Assembly: GCF_020520425.1 (NCBI RefSeq)
Contig: NC_079491.1
Location: 24,171,449 to 24,235,448, forward strand
DNA from: Spinacia oleracea
Taxonomy: Eukaryota; Streptophyta; Magnoliopsida; Caryophyllales; Amaranthaceae
Direction of reading: 5' to 3'
Length of the DNA: 64,000 nt
The position numbers and the translations under genes were made by a program. Positions 10,400 through 22,199 of the stretch are shown one piece after another. The notes beneath the pieces were generated by a model. The model ran no database searches. It was not told the DNA's origin and saw nothing but the letters and a program-made list of their open reading frames with translations. Every line of letters starts with the position of its first letter. Position 1 is the first letter of the stretch.

Positions 10400-11803
10400 T
10401 TATGCACACTTTTGCTTCTTGATACCCAACCTTTTATTCGCCAAATCATACTCAATGTAGAAATTCTGTTGCTGAAAATTACCCAATATCACACCCGGCC
10501 CGACGTGCACACTTGGCGCGGCCGGGCTTGTATCCGATACAATGGTTAAGCACCAAACACCCAAATCACTCACTAACGTGAAGTAATTATCTATTGGCAT
10601 TAGCATCTTTGCCCCACCTTTGTAGTGAAATACCAGCTTTGGGAACGTAACATTATGCGCATCCTTAACCTCGTAACAAAGCCCGAAACCAGATCGGGCC
10701 TCAATATCGTGTGCCCGTTTGTAATGGGTTTGTGCTACCAACTCTTTCACGAGAGGCTCAAACAAAGGTTTCTCCATAAAAGTAAGAGTCGTCCCAGAAT
10801 CCACTATGGTACCCCCGTCCCCATTATGACCGGGGACAAGGTACTTGTACGGTAACTTAACATGTTTTTTACCTACGGTGATTTTTCTTAAGTAGACATA
10901 ATAGTACTCATTGTAGGGAGCAAAAGTAGGGTTATTATAAAACGGGGTGTACTCAATAATCTCACCTTTTTTATCCTCACTGGCGATGGGGTTCTTTTCC
11001 CCTTGGCCAACGAGAATTAACTTACTACTTCTAGGACTGTCATTAAATTTATGAGGTAAAAGGCAATATGAGAATTTACCGAGCTTAAGCTGGTTAGGGA
11101 GCGATGTAGGGGCTCTCCCGAACCCAGCAATCCCCTCCGGTTGACGCACTGACTGGAGGGAGCAACCCATTAAGAAATCTCGGACCGTTTTTCCAGGCAA
11201 GTCGAGAGTCTCCGAGATTGCAATCCCAGCCGTAGCTCCCAACCCGTATTGGAGAACATAGCTCGGGCATATTACAGAGCAGTTCGACCCACAACCCGGG
11301 CCGCAACGGGTTTCTTCATCGGCGTCAAAAATCCACCCACATTTGGGGTTCCGACACCCTATGATAAGAGTAGACGAGGATGCCTTTGGAATGAAGGTTG
11401 TAATATTAGAGGGGTCAACATTAGAGAAAGTACAGTTGGCGCAACTGTACTTGGAGGTGCAAGGGACCCACAACAGGCTACTTCCGGTGTCAAACACCAG
11501 GGGGATTTTCTGTGGCGGCGTGCCAAAGGCGAGGGACACGGTGTATCCCCCGTAGCTCCGGGCATAGAGAGGGGTGCTAGTGGTTCCATGTAAGGTTGTT
11601 GCGGATATGTTTTTCTTAGGGTTTTTGAGGTGATGAGCTCTTTCAAGTGTTGTTTTAACAATGTTAGAGCTTAATTCCCATGAATTTGACGAAGGTTTAG
11701 ATGAAGATTTAGGAGAAAGAGTGAGAGAAATAGTGGTTGAAGATGAAGGTGAGATGATTAGGGAGGAGAGGCAGAGGAGTAAGGAGAGGAAAATTGAGCC
11801 CAT
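10400..11803 (-). CDS. Secreted pepsin-like aspartyl protease (family A1, At4g16563-like)
   Basis: An intronless frame of 467 residues. Residues 1-22 are a hydrophobic signal peptide, so the product enters the secretory pathway. A Ser-rich pro-region follows. The mature A1 fold starts near residue 85 (GGYTVSLAFGTPPQ). The two catalytic motifs are DTGS (D105) and DSGT (D335). A Cys-rich insert at about 115-180 (CTSKYSCANC, CGPGCGSNC) is typical of nepenthesin-like plant proteases. The C-terminus has ILGNFQQQNFYIEYD (about 439-453), the conserved end of the fold. By recall the closest type is Arabidopsis At4g16563, a probable aspartyl protease. The protein hydrolyses peptide bonds, probably in the apoplast or vacuole; the substrate is unknown. 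No plant-specific insert (saposin-like) is present. The start is the first Met before the signal peptide. A TATA-like box lies about 50 bp upstream. Confidence 0.95.
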   Translation of the reverse strand: MGSIFLSLLLCLSSLIISPSSSTTISLTLSPKSSSKPSSNSWELSSNIVKTTLERAHHLKNPKKNISATTLHGTTSTPLYARSYGGYTVSLAFGTPPQKIPLVFDTGSSLLWVPCTSKYSCANCTFSNVDPSNITTFIPKASSSTLIIGCRNPKCGWIFDADEETRCGPGCGSNCSVICPSYVLQYGLGATAGIAISETLDLPGKTVRDFLMGCSLQSVRQPEGIAGFGRAPTSLPNQLKLGKFSYCLLPHKFNDSPRSSKLILVGQGEKNPIASEDKKGEIIEYTPFYNNPTFAPYNEYYYVYLRKITVGKKHVKLPYKYLVPGHNGDGGTIVDSGTTLTFMEKPLFEPLVKELVAQTHYKRAHDIEARSGFGLCYEVKDAHNVTFPKLVFHYKGGAKMLMPIDNYFTLVSDLGVWCLTIVSDTSPAAPSVHVGPGVILGNFQQQNFYIEYDLANKRLGIKKQKCA

Positions 11804-11852
11804 ATTATTATTATTATTGTGTTATTAGTTGTCTTTGTTTGGAGTGTTGGGA

Positions 11853-11863
11853 TTTTATTATAA
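11853..11863 (-). promoter_or_regulatory. TATA-like box of the aspartyl protease gene
   Basis: The minus strand reads TTATAATAAAA here, about 50 nt upstream of the start codon. Transcription would start near 11825 and the leader would be short, about 20 nt. Confidence 0.5.
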
Positions 11864-11869
11864 TGTGTG

Positions 11870-12360
11870 TCATTTTGAAGTGGGTTTTGTTTTTAAGTGT
11901 ACATTTGGTTTGCATAAGAGGGTTGACAGGGACCAATTAAAGAAATCAAGGGTACGCTTCTTTTCGGTGGAGTATCATTGCATCAGAGTTAGTAAATCAA
12001 TCAAGGAGAGATTAGTGGTAGTACGTTTTAGAAAATTCTGAAATAGCTAGACCCCTAAGGAATATGGATAAAAAGGATATAAGAAACTAAACTGATTAAC
12101 ATAACTACGTACGTACCACGTTTCTAGGAGAGAGTAGTTTTAAATTATCTCGTAGATTTTCAAGTTAAATTAGTATTATTTCAGAAAATACAAACATAGT
12201 TGTTATCTGTTTGATTATATATCTACTTGTATAAACCATTGCAACTCTTGCAAGTCAATAAGGGCTATAGCATGAAGGAAATAACGTATGATACTATGTA
12301 CGGACTAAGCCACATGCAATTATTGATTAAAGCTTGTTTGCTTTCTTCTTTAATCATGAA
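11870..12360. other. Promoter-side intergenic DNA of the protease gene
   Basis: No gene is supported. The 70-residue frame at 11829-12041 starts inside the protease 5' region and has no recognisable motif. Confidence 0.5.
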
Positions 12361-12762
12361 CTAGCTTTTGAGCCCGTTCATAGAACGGACGGTTGCATAG
12401 TGGTTGTTCAGATGTCTTTTGAAGTTTTAATTAGTGAGTATTTGTGATTTTTGGTAATATATGAATTAAATAGAGGTGTAATTTGAAGGTTGAAAATTTA
12501 TAAAAATTATATGTTGAATAAATATTGGATGTTAAAGGGGTGGAGTGAAAGAGACTAATGAGTAAATTAGAATATTAATATCTTGATGTTGGATAAGGAA
12601 AATGGAGTGGAAGAGGCATTAGAAGTTGTAAATCATAGAAACAATAAAGAAAAATTGAAAAAAAAACAAAACAAAATGATGGATGAAAGGAGAGTGCCAC
12701 ATGACTTCTAATAATGAGATGTCACATGGCTTCTAATAATTTATGGTGTTCCTTTTTATAGA
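12361..12762 (-). mobile_element. Short non-autonomous Helitron (402 bp)
   Basis: Read on the minus strand it begins TCTATAAAAAGGAACACC and ends CTAG. The end is preceded by a hairpin GTCCGTTC-TAT-GAACGGGC, about 8 nt before CTAG. The 5' flank is A and the 3' flank is T, as for insertion into AT. There are no inverted terminal repeats or target duplication. These are the classical Helitron end rules. A 24-bp duplication (CACATG(A/G)CTTCTAATAAT) lies at about 12698-12740. No coding capacity. Confidence 0.78.
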
Positions 12763-12800
12763 TTAGGTATACATTTTTAGTTGTTAAAGCTTTAAAGGTA

Positions 12801-12830
12801 CTTCCTCCGTCCCGGAATACTTGACCTGTT
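12801..12830. mobile_element. Solo Stowaway-like end
   Basis: TA then CTTCCTCCGTCCCGGAATAC. No complementary right end was found in the next several hundred bases, so it appears truncated or decayed. Confidence 0.35.
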
Positions 12831-13658
12831 TTCCTTATCGGGTCGTCCCTTAATAATTGACCTGTTTCTAAAAATGGAAATATTCTAACCATATTATATT
12901 ATTTCTCACTCCACCCCTATTAACCCACATACCCCTACTCCATACAAAAAATAATTAAAAATGTAAATACTGAATTAACATATGAAAATTAACTAAGTAG
13001 AGAATCAAAGCTATTCAATATGTAGCTTGATTAATAGTACTCTGGAATGGATATCTTCAAGAGTGTGTTTGTTAATTTGGTTGGTTGCTTGGCGGAATAC
13101 TAAAAAGAGTAAGTTACACTTTATTGAAAAGGAAATAGTAAAAAATAAAATAAAATGATGAGCAATAGTCAAAGTAGCCGTTAAGGATGATCGAGAAATG
13201 TTTAATTTGGCCCCTTATAGAATGATTTGATGTTTTTTCAGTTGATGTTAGCTGTAATGAGTGACTTGTAGTATATATTCTACGCAGTAATAAGAATCTA
13301 AGAGAAAGTTAGTAAAGAATAATAGGCCAATTGATGAAAATAGTCCTAATAGATTTTAGATTAGGTGTGAAAAATGATATGAAGCCACGTGAATTCGGGA
13401 GTATGCATGATTTTTGTGTTAGATTTCAAGAAGATATTTGTGATTCGTTCTCAACCTTTTAGTGTATGGAAAGTTCTAAAGGGGTAGGGGAGTTATCCTA
13501 ATGAAATATAAGCATCTTTTAATGTCAAAAATTTATGACTTTTGATCGACTATAAGGTTGATTTAGTGATAAGAATGATACATTTTAAGTAATTATAAGT
13601 AACTACGTTTTTATCAATGAACTAATTTTTACCTTAAAAAAAATAGAGTAACGTACTA
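12831..13658. other. Intergenic AT-rich sequence
   Basis: No coding sequence or intact element recognised. Confidence 0.55.
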
Positions 13659-13983
13659 CTCTCTCCGTATTTTTTTAAGGGATACACTTGCCTTTTCCGG
13701 CCGTATTTATTTAAGAGATACACTTGCTATTTTTAGTAACTTATTAACCCCACCATCTAATTAAATAATACATCTAATATACCCTATCACCCACCATCCT
13801 ATTAAACAAATAATTTCATAAACCCACCCCACCCTCCACCCACCAAAATGACTTGGTCCCCACATGTTTAATTATTAAAATATCTATCCAACCCCACTTG
13901 CTTTATTATTTTATTTTATTCAATTATTCTTCTTAATACCCGTGCCCGACCAAGTGTATCTCTTAAAAAAAATACGGAGGGAG
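13659..13983. mobile_element. Stowaway-like MITE (325 bp)
   Basis: Inverted ends CTCTCTCCGTATTTTTTTAA and its counterpart ending AATACGGAGGGAG, flanked by TA on both sides (13657-13658, 13984-13985). Subterminal words AGATACACTTG and CAAGTGTATCT are mirrored. The copy at 52897-53220 is the same family in opposite orientation. Confidence 0.88.
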
Positions 13984-16142
13984 TACGTACGATTTTAAAA
14001 AAGTAATTCAAAATATCATTAATTATTCACAATTCCTAAAAAAGGTGGAGCAAGATCATAGTTACTAACTAGTTGTATCATTTTAGACTAGATCTAAATG
14101 CACGTGATGTATGCTTGATATTTTAAAAAGCTTAATTACATAAAAAATAAGGGCATTTTACATATTTCAGGGGATAATGCCAAACTAATCAAGAGTTAGT
14201 TTACATGATAGAGATACTCTCAGACGCTAAGACCAACTTTAGTGGCCAGGTGGCTAATTCATCTTATAGCTTGTTGTGTACATCACCTTTTCAAGCTACG
14301 ATATTCCTAACTATTTGTTGCTTCAATGGTTAGCTAGCCCGGTTGTCATTTATTATTTTTAACTTTTTTTCACGTTTTCATGTAACGTAGTGTGTGTCTG
14401 CTATATATATTTTCAAAGTTAGCTCTACAAAACTAATTTGCTAAACAAAGCTGATTAAGAAAATGTGTAAATATTGAAATTAATTCATTGACAAAAAAAA
14501 AAAAACTAATACTACATATACAAACATATTTGAATCTAACAAATACATAAGAACTAGATTAGATCTCATGTACGCACGGATATTCAAATCTAAAATTGTT
14601 ATTTGAGAAATTTTTAATAAATTATTTAACTTAAATATTTCTCTAGCCCTAAAAATAATACATACGAATTAATTAATTAATAAATCTTGAAAATACTATT
14701 ATATGCTGAATATGCCAATTTGACCAAAACACTAAGTAAATATATTTTTCATTATTGATGTTACCAATTGATTAAAACATTATCAAATTATATATTTAGG
14801 AAACAAAATTTTGCGTAAAATGCATCATTTCTAATGTTTGTTTGAGTATAAAATTATAGATTAAATTAAATATTTTTAATATTTGTACGCAAGTCCTTTC
14901 TCCTAGCTAATCATTGGAGTACTTTGTTGTAAGTATGTTTTATTATACTTCGTACATAATAGGTTAAAGCACTAATTACCAAAATTGTGATGCCATTGGA
15001 TCGGATGATGTACCCCATAGATAGCCTATTTGATATCACATCCCTTGTCATCTAATGTGATTATAAACTAATTAATCATTCCAATTTCCTAAATTATGAA
15101 CAATGATAGTGACTATTTACATGCTAAGCTTGTAAAGTGAGAGATTAAATAAATAATGAGAAAGGACTCAAAGGAGTGAGAGAGAAGGATGATACATGCA
15201 TATAGTAGGAGTAGGACCAAAGACCAAACAATTATGTGGTTAAATACAGACAGACCAAAAACCAGTAGGGGCTGAGGCTGATCATGAGGGGATTATTTGG
15301 TATTGGTCCGTCGATTAGCGGGTGTATACGTACATGCCGACGAAACTTCACGTGAAATTTGGAAACCAACAAATTAACTTACTCGTATTGTATTTATTCG
15401 ATCACATTTTCAAATTACCTATCTGCATTTCTGCACAACTTACCCCTAGACATTGTAGACAAAAGATCCATATAACTTTCATGCTCACCTTAACGAGAAT
15501 AAACTATTTTTGTACGTATTTAATTAGTTATATACCCATCTACGTACGTTACTATCGATCTTACTGATGACTTCTCGTGTACTCCGTATCACGTTTTTAA
15601 TATAGAAACTTTTATATAAGGCGGTCTTACACAAAAGACCACCTTGGTGTCATATAAGTTAAAGAATGGAATCAATTAGTTAAACACTGCAACTAATTAG
15701 TTAAGCACTAAAACCAATTAGTTAAACCATTAAACTAATAAGTTAAGAATTAAAACTAATTAGTTAAGTAATTGAACATATTAGTTAAGTAATCAATGTG
15801 GTCTTTCCGATAAGGCGGTCTTACACAAAAGTTACCGTTTTTAATATACGGATGTGCATGTACGTATTACTCCATATTACCTTTGCATAAAGTATAAAAT
15901 ATATACTGTGTACGAAGTACTTGTTTTTGGATAATCGGATACATCTACACTCTACAGTTAGATACTTAGATGTACCTAAGGATCAGGTGTTTTTCACTCC
16001 ACATAAACCGTTCATATGAAAAAGAAATACACTTAGCTATACGTATACCCGAGAATAAGGTAAATGTTCTTACCTTATAAGACCTTATAAGACTTTATTT
16101 CAAGTTTATTACTGTAGATTATTACTAAACTTTTAACCATTA
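13984..16142. other. Intergenic sequence with scattered repeats
   Basis: About 2.1 kb of AT-rich DNA with no supported gene. The 81-residue frame at 15322-15567 has no motif, and poly-A runs and short repeats dominate. The only structured stretch is 15616-15831. Confidence 0.55.
15616..15831. repeat. TTAGTTAAG tandem repeats bracketed by a 20-bp direct repeat
   Basis: AAGGCGGTCTTACACAAAAG occurs at both ends of the tract. Between them, AACTAATTAGTTAAG-like units (about 20 bp) recur about six times. The left bracket forms a hairpin: GGCGGTCTT pairs with AAGACCACC. It could be a small mobile element; superfamily unknown. Confidence 0.55.
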
Positions 16143-16544
16143 GGGGGCGTTTGGTTCACACAGGGTAAACGGAATGAAATCAAGAATGAGATAGAAGGGG
16201 AATGGGAATGAAACCCTTTGATTTAAAATGTTGTTTGGGATGTATTTTTCATTTTCCATTCATCTTCTCCCTCCCTTGCTCCCTTGCTCCCTCCCTCCTC
16301 CGCCCACCCTCCCTTGCTCCCTCCCTCCCTCCTCCGCCCACCCTCCCTTTGATTTAAAGTGTTGGGGGAATGGGAATGGAAAAGTCTAGGGGGGGTGGGG
16401 AATCAGTGTAGAAGGTTTTTGGGGCAACCCAAAAATGAAATTGGGTAAAGGGAATGGTGAAACATGCCAACCAAACAATAACAAAGGGAATGATATCAGA
16501 CCATTCCCATTCCCTTTCCTGAAAACCCCCAACCAAACGCCCCC
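16143..16544. mobile_element. PIF/Harbinger-type MITE (402 bp)
   Basis: A perfect 14-bp inverted end GGGGGCGTTTGGTT is flanked by TTA on both sides (16140-16142, 16545-16547). The interior contains a CT-rich tract (16268-16347) with CCCTCCCTTGCTCCCTCC repeated. The 82-residue minus frame there (16354-16602) runs through the TIR and is not a gene. Confidence 0.85.
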
Positions 16545-16547
16545 TTA

Positions 16548-17079
16548 GAATATTGAAAATAATTATCCAAAATTTATAAAATTCAAGTACGAAATCGACC
16601 ACTTTGTAAAAAATATATTTGTGATTCTCTCTTTAATAAACCTCTTTATACTTCGTAATTGAACTTTAATTATCACGGACGAAAAACAACTATTATTTGA
16701 TACTCCCTACGATTATTTCACAACTCACAAGTATAGGGAAAGAATAACTTTTTTTGAGGGAAAGACCGGCGATCAAGGAACTATATTAAATCAACTTTTT
16801 CACAAGTACTCCTTATATTTGTGATTACTACTACGTACATGTTATTTGTTATATGTCTCACCAAAAATATCGTCAATTGATTTGTGATGTACAAGTAAGT
16901 TTTTCCCTTAAAATTATATTGACAATAAATTAATAATAATATATTAATTAATACTTACAAATAATTGATAAGTATTAGCTTCAATTAGTGATCACAAAGA
17001 ATTTTAATATAATAACATAAATATGATGTATTTAATATAACAACGCAAATAATCATAATATTACATATTTTATTTAAGA
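16548..17079. other. Intergenic AT-rich sequence
   Basis: Nothing recognised. Confidence 0.55.
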
Positions 17080-17176
17080 ACTTATACGACCTTATTGGAA
17101 CTTATACGACCTTATTGTAACTTATAAGACCTTATTGGAACTTATATATAAGACCTTATTGAAACTTATAAGACCT
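17080..17176. repeat. GACCTTATTGGAACTTATA tandem repeat, left half
   Basis: About five 18-23-bp units. The array resumes at 21248 after the CACTA element, so it was split by the insertion. Confidence 0.8.
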
Positions 17177-17599
17177 CACTACTACAAAAATTGGCAAAGA
17201 GACCCTTTCAAATATGCCAAAGAGACCTTCTCTGGACAGGTCTCTATCTCACAGGTCTCTTTGATAAAGAGACCCCCTCATTAGAGGGGATCTCTTATTA
17301 AGAAAGAAAAGACCCTTTATTAGAGAAAGGGGGTCTGTTTTCCTAGTGACTCAAAAAATAATTTAATAGCGGAAGAGACCCACCATTAGAGAAATGAGGT
17401 CTCTTTGATAAATAGAGGAGACCCATTGTTAAAGAAATGGGGTCTCTTTGTTAAAAAGTTCAGACCTAATATTGAAGACAGGGGGTCTCTTTGACATTTT
17501 AACATTTTTTTATTATGAAAAAGGAGAGACCTATTATTATAGATGACGGGTCTCTTTTCAGCTATATTTTAAATAAAAAAAAAAAACTGTAGCATAAAC

Positions 17600-20597
17600 A
17601 CCAAAAGAAAAACGTCAAAAACAAAATTATCATAATATTAGTATCATATACAATGCTTAACAACAAAAATTTAGAACTAAATACATATGCAATTAAGTTT
17701 TGCTGGAACATTAAATGGCATTAAGCCATTTCATACTACCACCTATATTTTTCCTAAGTTGTGTCTTGAAAGATCACCCAAAGCATGATTCTAACGTAAC
17801 ATGCTCCAACATTCGTATCTAATCCACAATCACGCTCTTGAATTCATCAATATTAGTTTGCGGAGTAGGCACCGGGAGCTCGAAGAAATAACTACAAGAC
17901 AACTAAAGCAAGTGAGAGAGAGTCCAAGGATCACAACTTTACAAGTCATAAACATAAAGCATAAGATCACTAATTCACAAGCCAAAGTTGTGAAGAACAA
18001 CATGAAGAAACTCCAGTTATAAAAGCAGAACAAGACAAGCTGATAAGCACAAGATTGTAGAACTATTTTCGTGATTTAGTGAATGACATAAATATATTAG
18101 CATTACTACCATTTATTACCACCTACTGTATAAGCCGCTAAAGAGTTGAAGAATGCAGCAACTCTTCACATTCGTAACTGGCATTAGCATAAAATAAATA
18201 TTAACATACTATATGGGGATGGTATCCGCATCAGGGCTTAAGATAGCTATAAGCCTATAAGGTAATTGTTGCCCATGCTTTATGTAACCAATTTCACTCA
18301 ATCTTACGATTAAGGGCTTAGGACAGTTCATCAACATCATACCAAAGGTTAATTGAAAACTACAAGCCCCGTTTGGACGTATTGAACTGCTTTCATAAAC
18401 TATGAAACATCATTTAGTAGTAACCATTTATGGAATACGCCATATATCTAAAAGGAAAAATCCCAGCCAGAATTTCAAAAGCTATAAGCACTTACAGATA
18501 GCAAATAGAATCACTCCTCGCGCAATCAAGACAGTAGGCATGCTCGCATGGACTCTGCATAAACAAAAGTTTATAGTTGTTATTAAACAAATGAATTCCA
18601 CGACAAAACAGATTAGTAATCAGGAATATAGGTATTGTCTTGCATGGTCCAATAATAACCAGAAATGGCATTTAATCAAACTCCTACTATATTATGTGCC
18701 CCCTTTCACATTGCACCTGATCCAAGTCTTCTGACAATTTGGTCATCCAACCAGGGTGTTTAACCTAATTTGAAAATATTTCTCAAGGATGCACATAAAT
18801 TGTAATTTGACTACGGATCAACTCATACACTTTCTACGCCTTGACAATCATAACTTCTCAGAGGACCTCTAATATACAACAGATGCTCACTTCCTGATTC
18901 ATGGTTTAGAGTTATGTTGATCACACTCCAGTTACAAAGCCACCACCTCCCCCACCAAAAAAAATCTAGTGAAACTTCTCTAATTGGTTTACTTTCTAGA
19001 TCTGAGAACTAAAGGCAACATCATCTTTCAACCCAAGCAACCCACGCAACCCACAACATCACCAGGAGAAACAATGGTCCAGTCAAAAAAGGCAAACGAA
19101 TAAGGACTAGAAGTACTTCTGTTACACGGATCTAAGACTACACAAGCTCAGCGAATCAACCGCTTACCATGCATAGTGACACAACCAGGTATCCTGAGCT
19201 GAATTCTCATAGTGATAGACCTAAAAGATAATTATTTACTTCAACTAACCTAATATCTCGTGGAAGGGGTTGTTTTATATGCAAGACTCTCACAACAGAA
19301 ATTCAAACATACACTTTTTTTATCCTATGATGGTGTTAAACTCAATTTTTGAAGGATAGATCCTTATTTATCTCTGTTAAGCTATTCAAATAAGAACTTT
19401 ACTCTTACCTAAACGGAAACCTGCATAGACAAAATACCAACAGTCGATGCCTCAAAATAAAACAATATGTTATCTGGTCCAATTAAATTTTGACAGAATT
19501 ATGAAAGGCAAGAAACAAAGACTTGAGCTTCTAAAGAATCAGCAAAACTACTTTGTACATGAAAGAAATTAAGTGAGAAATAAAAGGTTCACTCTACTTA
19601 GTTCTCAACAACCACACATTGCTTGATCTCAAATATGATGAATATTTGTGAGATGTAGGTAGATCCCTCTTTTTGGAGCAACATGTTCGACAAAAAAAAA
19701 AGGACTCAATAGCCTAGTTCTGCCCATGATTATCTTAATTAAAATGTCTTATCTCAAGTTCACAAGACAATATATGCACAAGAAGTTGCTTATAGACTAT
19801 ACATTAGTTACGACGTCGAATTTGCCCTCCTCGAAGATCTTTCCGAGTAAATTCCGCCATATATACCAGAATTTAAGACATACAACAATATGACAATATG
19901 TTACTAAGTTTACCAAGTTTAAAAAAGGCTCAAAGTTGAGAATGTTAGCAGAAGTTTTGCTTACGGCACAATCTGCAATGACCATAGGAAAACCCAACAT
20001 CATCTATCCAGGTCGAGCAACCAAGCACTCTAATCATCAGGAAATTAGAAAATCAAGTTAACAACTTAAATAAGCTAGAGTTAATTTCTACAGACAACCA
20101 GTTTAGATGGTTAGTGAAGATAGACTAGTGTCCTGTCAACTTGATATGTCAAAAGTTACAATCACAACCTATCATATCTATTCAGATAATCAAAGCACCT
20201 TCTAAAGAACATCTATAATATCAATATCATTCACGAAATAAATCAAGGGTAAGATTTAATTTTCAAGACTCCTGATAAAACCTCAACCCCTCTACATAAT
20301 AATTTACAGTTTTCAAAGGATTTAGAGGAAGAGAAACAAGACCTGTAGTACCAAATTTGTTAGAAAAATCTAATATTCAAAAAATTCACAGAAATCATAC
20401 AAATTTGTGGAAGAAATATTTCCAAAGTGCAGGGTAATTTTCACAGAAAAACATTGCAATTACTCTAACATTCAACTAAAAGTACAACACCAAATCAAAA
20501 AAACGAAATTCAATTAAAAGTAAAACACCAAATCACCAAAACAACTGAAAATGTAAAGAGAGATAAATAGATTTACAGATTCGTTACCAAAAATTTC
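17600..20597. other. CACTA interior, no gene recognised
   Basis: The longest frames (18402-18734 plus, 17801-18033 both strands, 19797-20003 minus) show no domain or family resemblance. The stretch has intron-like base composition, which would fit captured intronic DNA on the minus strand. Confidence 0.45.
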
Positions 20598-20720
20598 TTA
20601 AACTTTTCTTTTAGCTTGCGATTCATCCCTTGTTATGTTAGCTTCTATTTGAGCTATGCGACTTGACTCCCCATACAAAACCTTCAACGCTGATACATCT
20701 TTCAATGACGACATTGGCAT
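20598..20720 (-). pseudogene. Possible captured first coding exon inside the CACTA element
   Basis: A 40-codon minus-strand frame starts with two Mets three codons apart (MPMSSLKD) and continues ALKVLYGESSRIAQIEANIT, with ordinary codon use. It then hits a stop (20598-20600). Upstream on the same strand (20721-20985) the sequence is pyrimidine-rich and resembles a plant 5' leader. A second short frame of 68 codons lies at 20765-20971. I do not recognise the protein. A captured 5' gene fragment is the inference; an ordinary non-coding interior is the alternative. Confidence 0.35.
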
Positions 20721-21247
20721 TTGAAACAATTGAAGCTCAAAAACAGAAATTCAAATTTCGGAAATTAGGGTTTGTTATTCAACTCCGATGAGCTGAAGAA
20801 ATTGGTGAGCTGTAGAAAGATATATTTGTGGGTTTTTGATTGAGGGAAAAGGGATGCGAATTCGGGAATGATAGAATTCATTGCGAATTTGATTAGATCT
20901 AAAAATGGGGGAGGGGGCTTGGTTTTCGCTGGTACAAGGAAGGAAGGAAGATTTAGGGGTTTTGATTCCAAGTTCTGTCTTGCGTATTAATTTTAATTGA
21001 ATTAGGAACAGACCCGTTACAGAGATAACGGGTCTCTTCTTTTTCCCTCAGTGGACCCCCCCGACACCAAAGACCTCTCATTAATGTCAACGGGTCTCTT
21101 TTTTATCTTTCATTGTCTAGTAAGTGGGTCTATGTTAGCATAAGAGACCTGTTATTTTTTATATGAGGTCCTTTTAATCAAAGAGACCCGTTAACTACTC
21201 TAAGGGATCTGTTTTTAGAGATCTCTTTGGACATTTTTGTAGTAGTG

Positions 21248-21345
21248 CCTTATTGTAAGTTATATTACCTTATTGAAACTTATTGGAACTTATTTGAACT
21301 TATTAGAACTTATCTGAACTTATAAGACCTGAGAAATAAGGTCTT
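21248..21345. repeat. GACCTTATTGGAACTTATA tandem repeat, right half
   Basis: Continuation of the array interrupted at 17176, with units such as TTATTGGAACTTAT and TTATTAGAACTTAT. Confidence 0.75.
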
Positions 21346-21497
21346 ATAAGTTGAAGAGAACACGACCTTAATATATGACAACTAATCGACATGATACTTT
21401 GTTTATCATTGATAAATTTTGTTGCTAAGTTAATTATGGAGTAAGGATAAAATTAATACTCCGTATGTTGGATGGTTAGAAGGTACGTAAATATATA

Positions 21498-21759
21498 CTT
21501 CCTACGTTCCGGAAATATATATCATATCGCATCATTTAGTTTTTTACACTATTCACAATACGACTTTGACCAATTTTTGTGATTCGTATGTAAGAAAATT
21601 GTAGTCATGTGGGGTCATTTTAGATTCTTATGATATATATTTTCTGAAATTAATTTTTTATAATTTTTACTTGCACGCGTTTTGAGATATTAAGAGTCAA
21701 AGTAATGTGTTAAATGAGTAAAGGTCAACCAAGGTGGAATATTTTCGGAACGGATGAAG
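21498..21759. mobile_element. Stowaway-like MITE (262 bp)
   Basis: TA-flanked ends CTTCCTACGTTCCGGAAATAT and TATTTTCGGAACGGATGAAG. The interior has ACACTATTCACAAT, shared with the element at 57297-57545. Confidence 0.72.
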
Positions 21760-21818
21760 TATATATACATTTTTTTTAATAACATTTATATGACTTCTGC
21801 ACATTTATTCCTTCCTAG

Positions 21819-22098
21819 CACTACAAGAAATTGTACTATTAACGACGGGAAATCCCGTCGCGAAAGGCCAATAATTGTTGATTAACGACGGGATTTCCTG
21901 TCGCGAACCCGTCATAAAAGGGGGCCGTCGTTAATAGAAAATCCCGTCGTAAACCCGTTATAAACCCGTCGTAAAAGACATTTACGACGGTTATTCCCGT
22001 CATTGTTTGGTTGTTAGCCCCGTCGCAAAAGGCTTTTGCGACGGGATTTTTGACCCGTCGTAATTAGGTTGTCGTAAAAGATACAAATTCTTGTAGTG
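21819..22098. mobile_element. CACTA-type MITE (280 bp)
   Basis: The ends CACTACAAGAAATT and AATTCTTGTAGTG are inverted, with a TAG duplication on both sides (21816-21818, 22099-22101). The interior is a run of ACGACGGGATT/AATCCCGTCGT words in both orientations, giving strong foldback potential. Confidence 0.87.
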
Positions 22099-22199
22099 TA
22101 GTATAATTTTAAGGCTTTTTATTCAAAAAAAAAAAAACGTAGTGTTCCTTATTGATGTTCCAATTTATACTTTTTACGTTTGACAACGCATATTTTGTA

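Larger units (their letters stand above)
17177..21247. mobile_element. Non-autonomous CACTA-type transposon (4.07 kb)
   Basis: The ends CACTACTACAAAAAT and ATTTTTGTAGTAGTG are inverted. A 3-bp duplication CCT lies at 17174-17176 and 21248-21250. Both subterminal regions (17195-17560 and 21008-21235) are packed with AAGAGACC/GGTCTCTT words in both orientations, as CACTA transposases require. No transposase domain is recognisable in the 3.4-kb interior, so the element is probably mobilised in trans. The interior differs from the ends and looks like genomic cargo on the minus strand (see 20598-20720). Confidence 0.85.

Noticed and set aside
11094-11661. Plus- and minus-strand frames of 70-114 residues
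   Set aside because: Shadow frames of the aspartyl protease gene.
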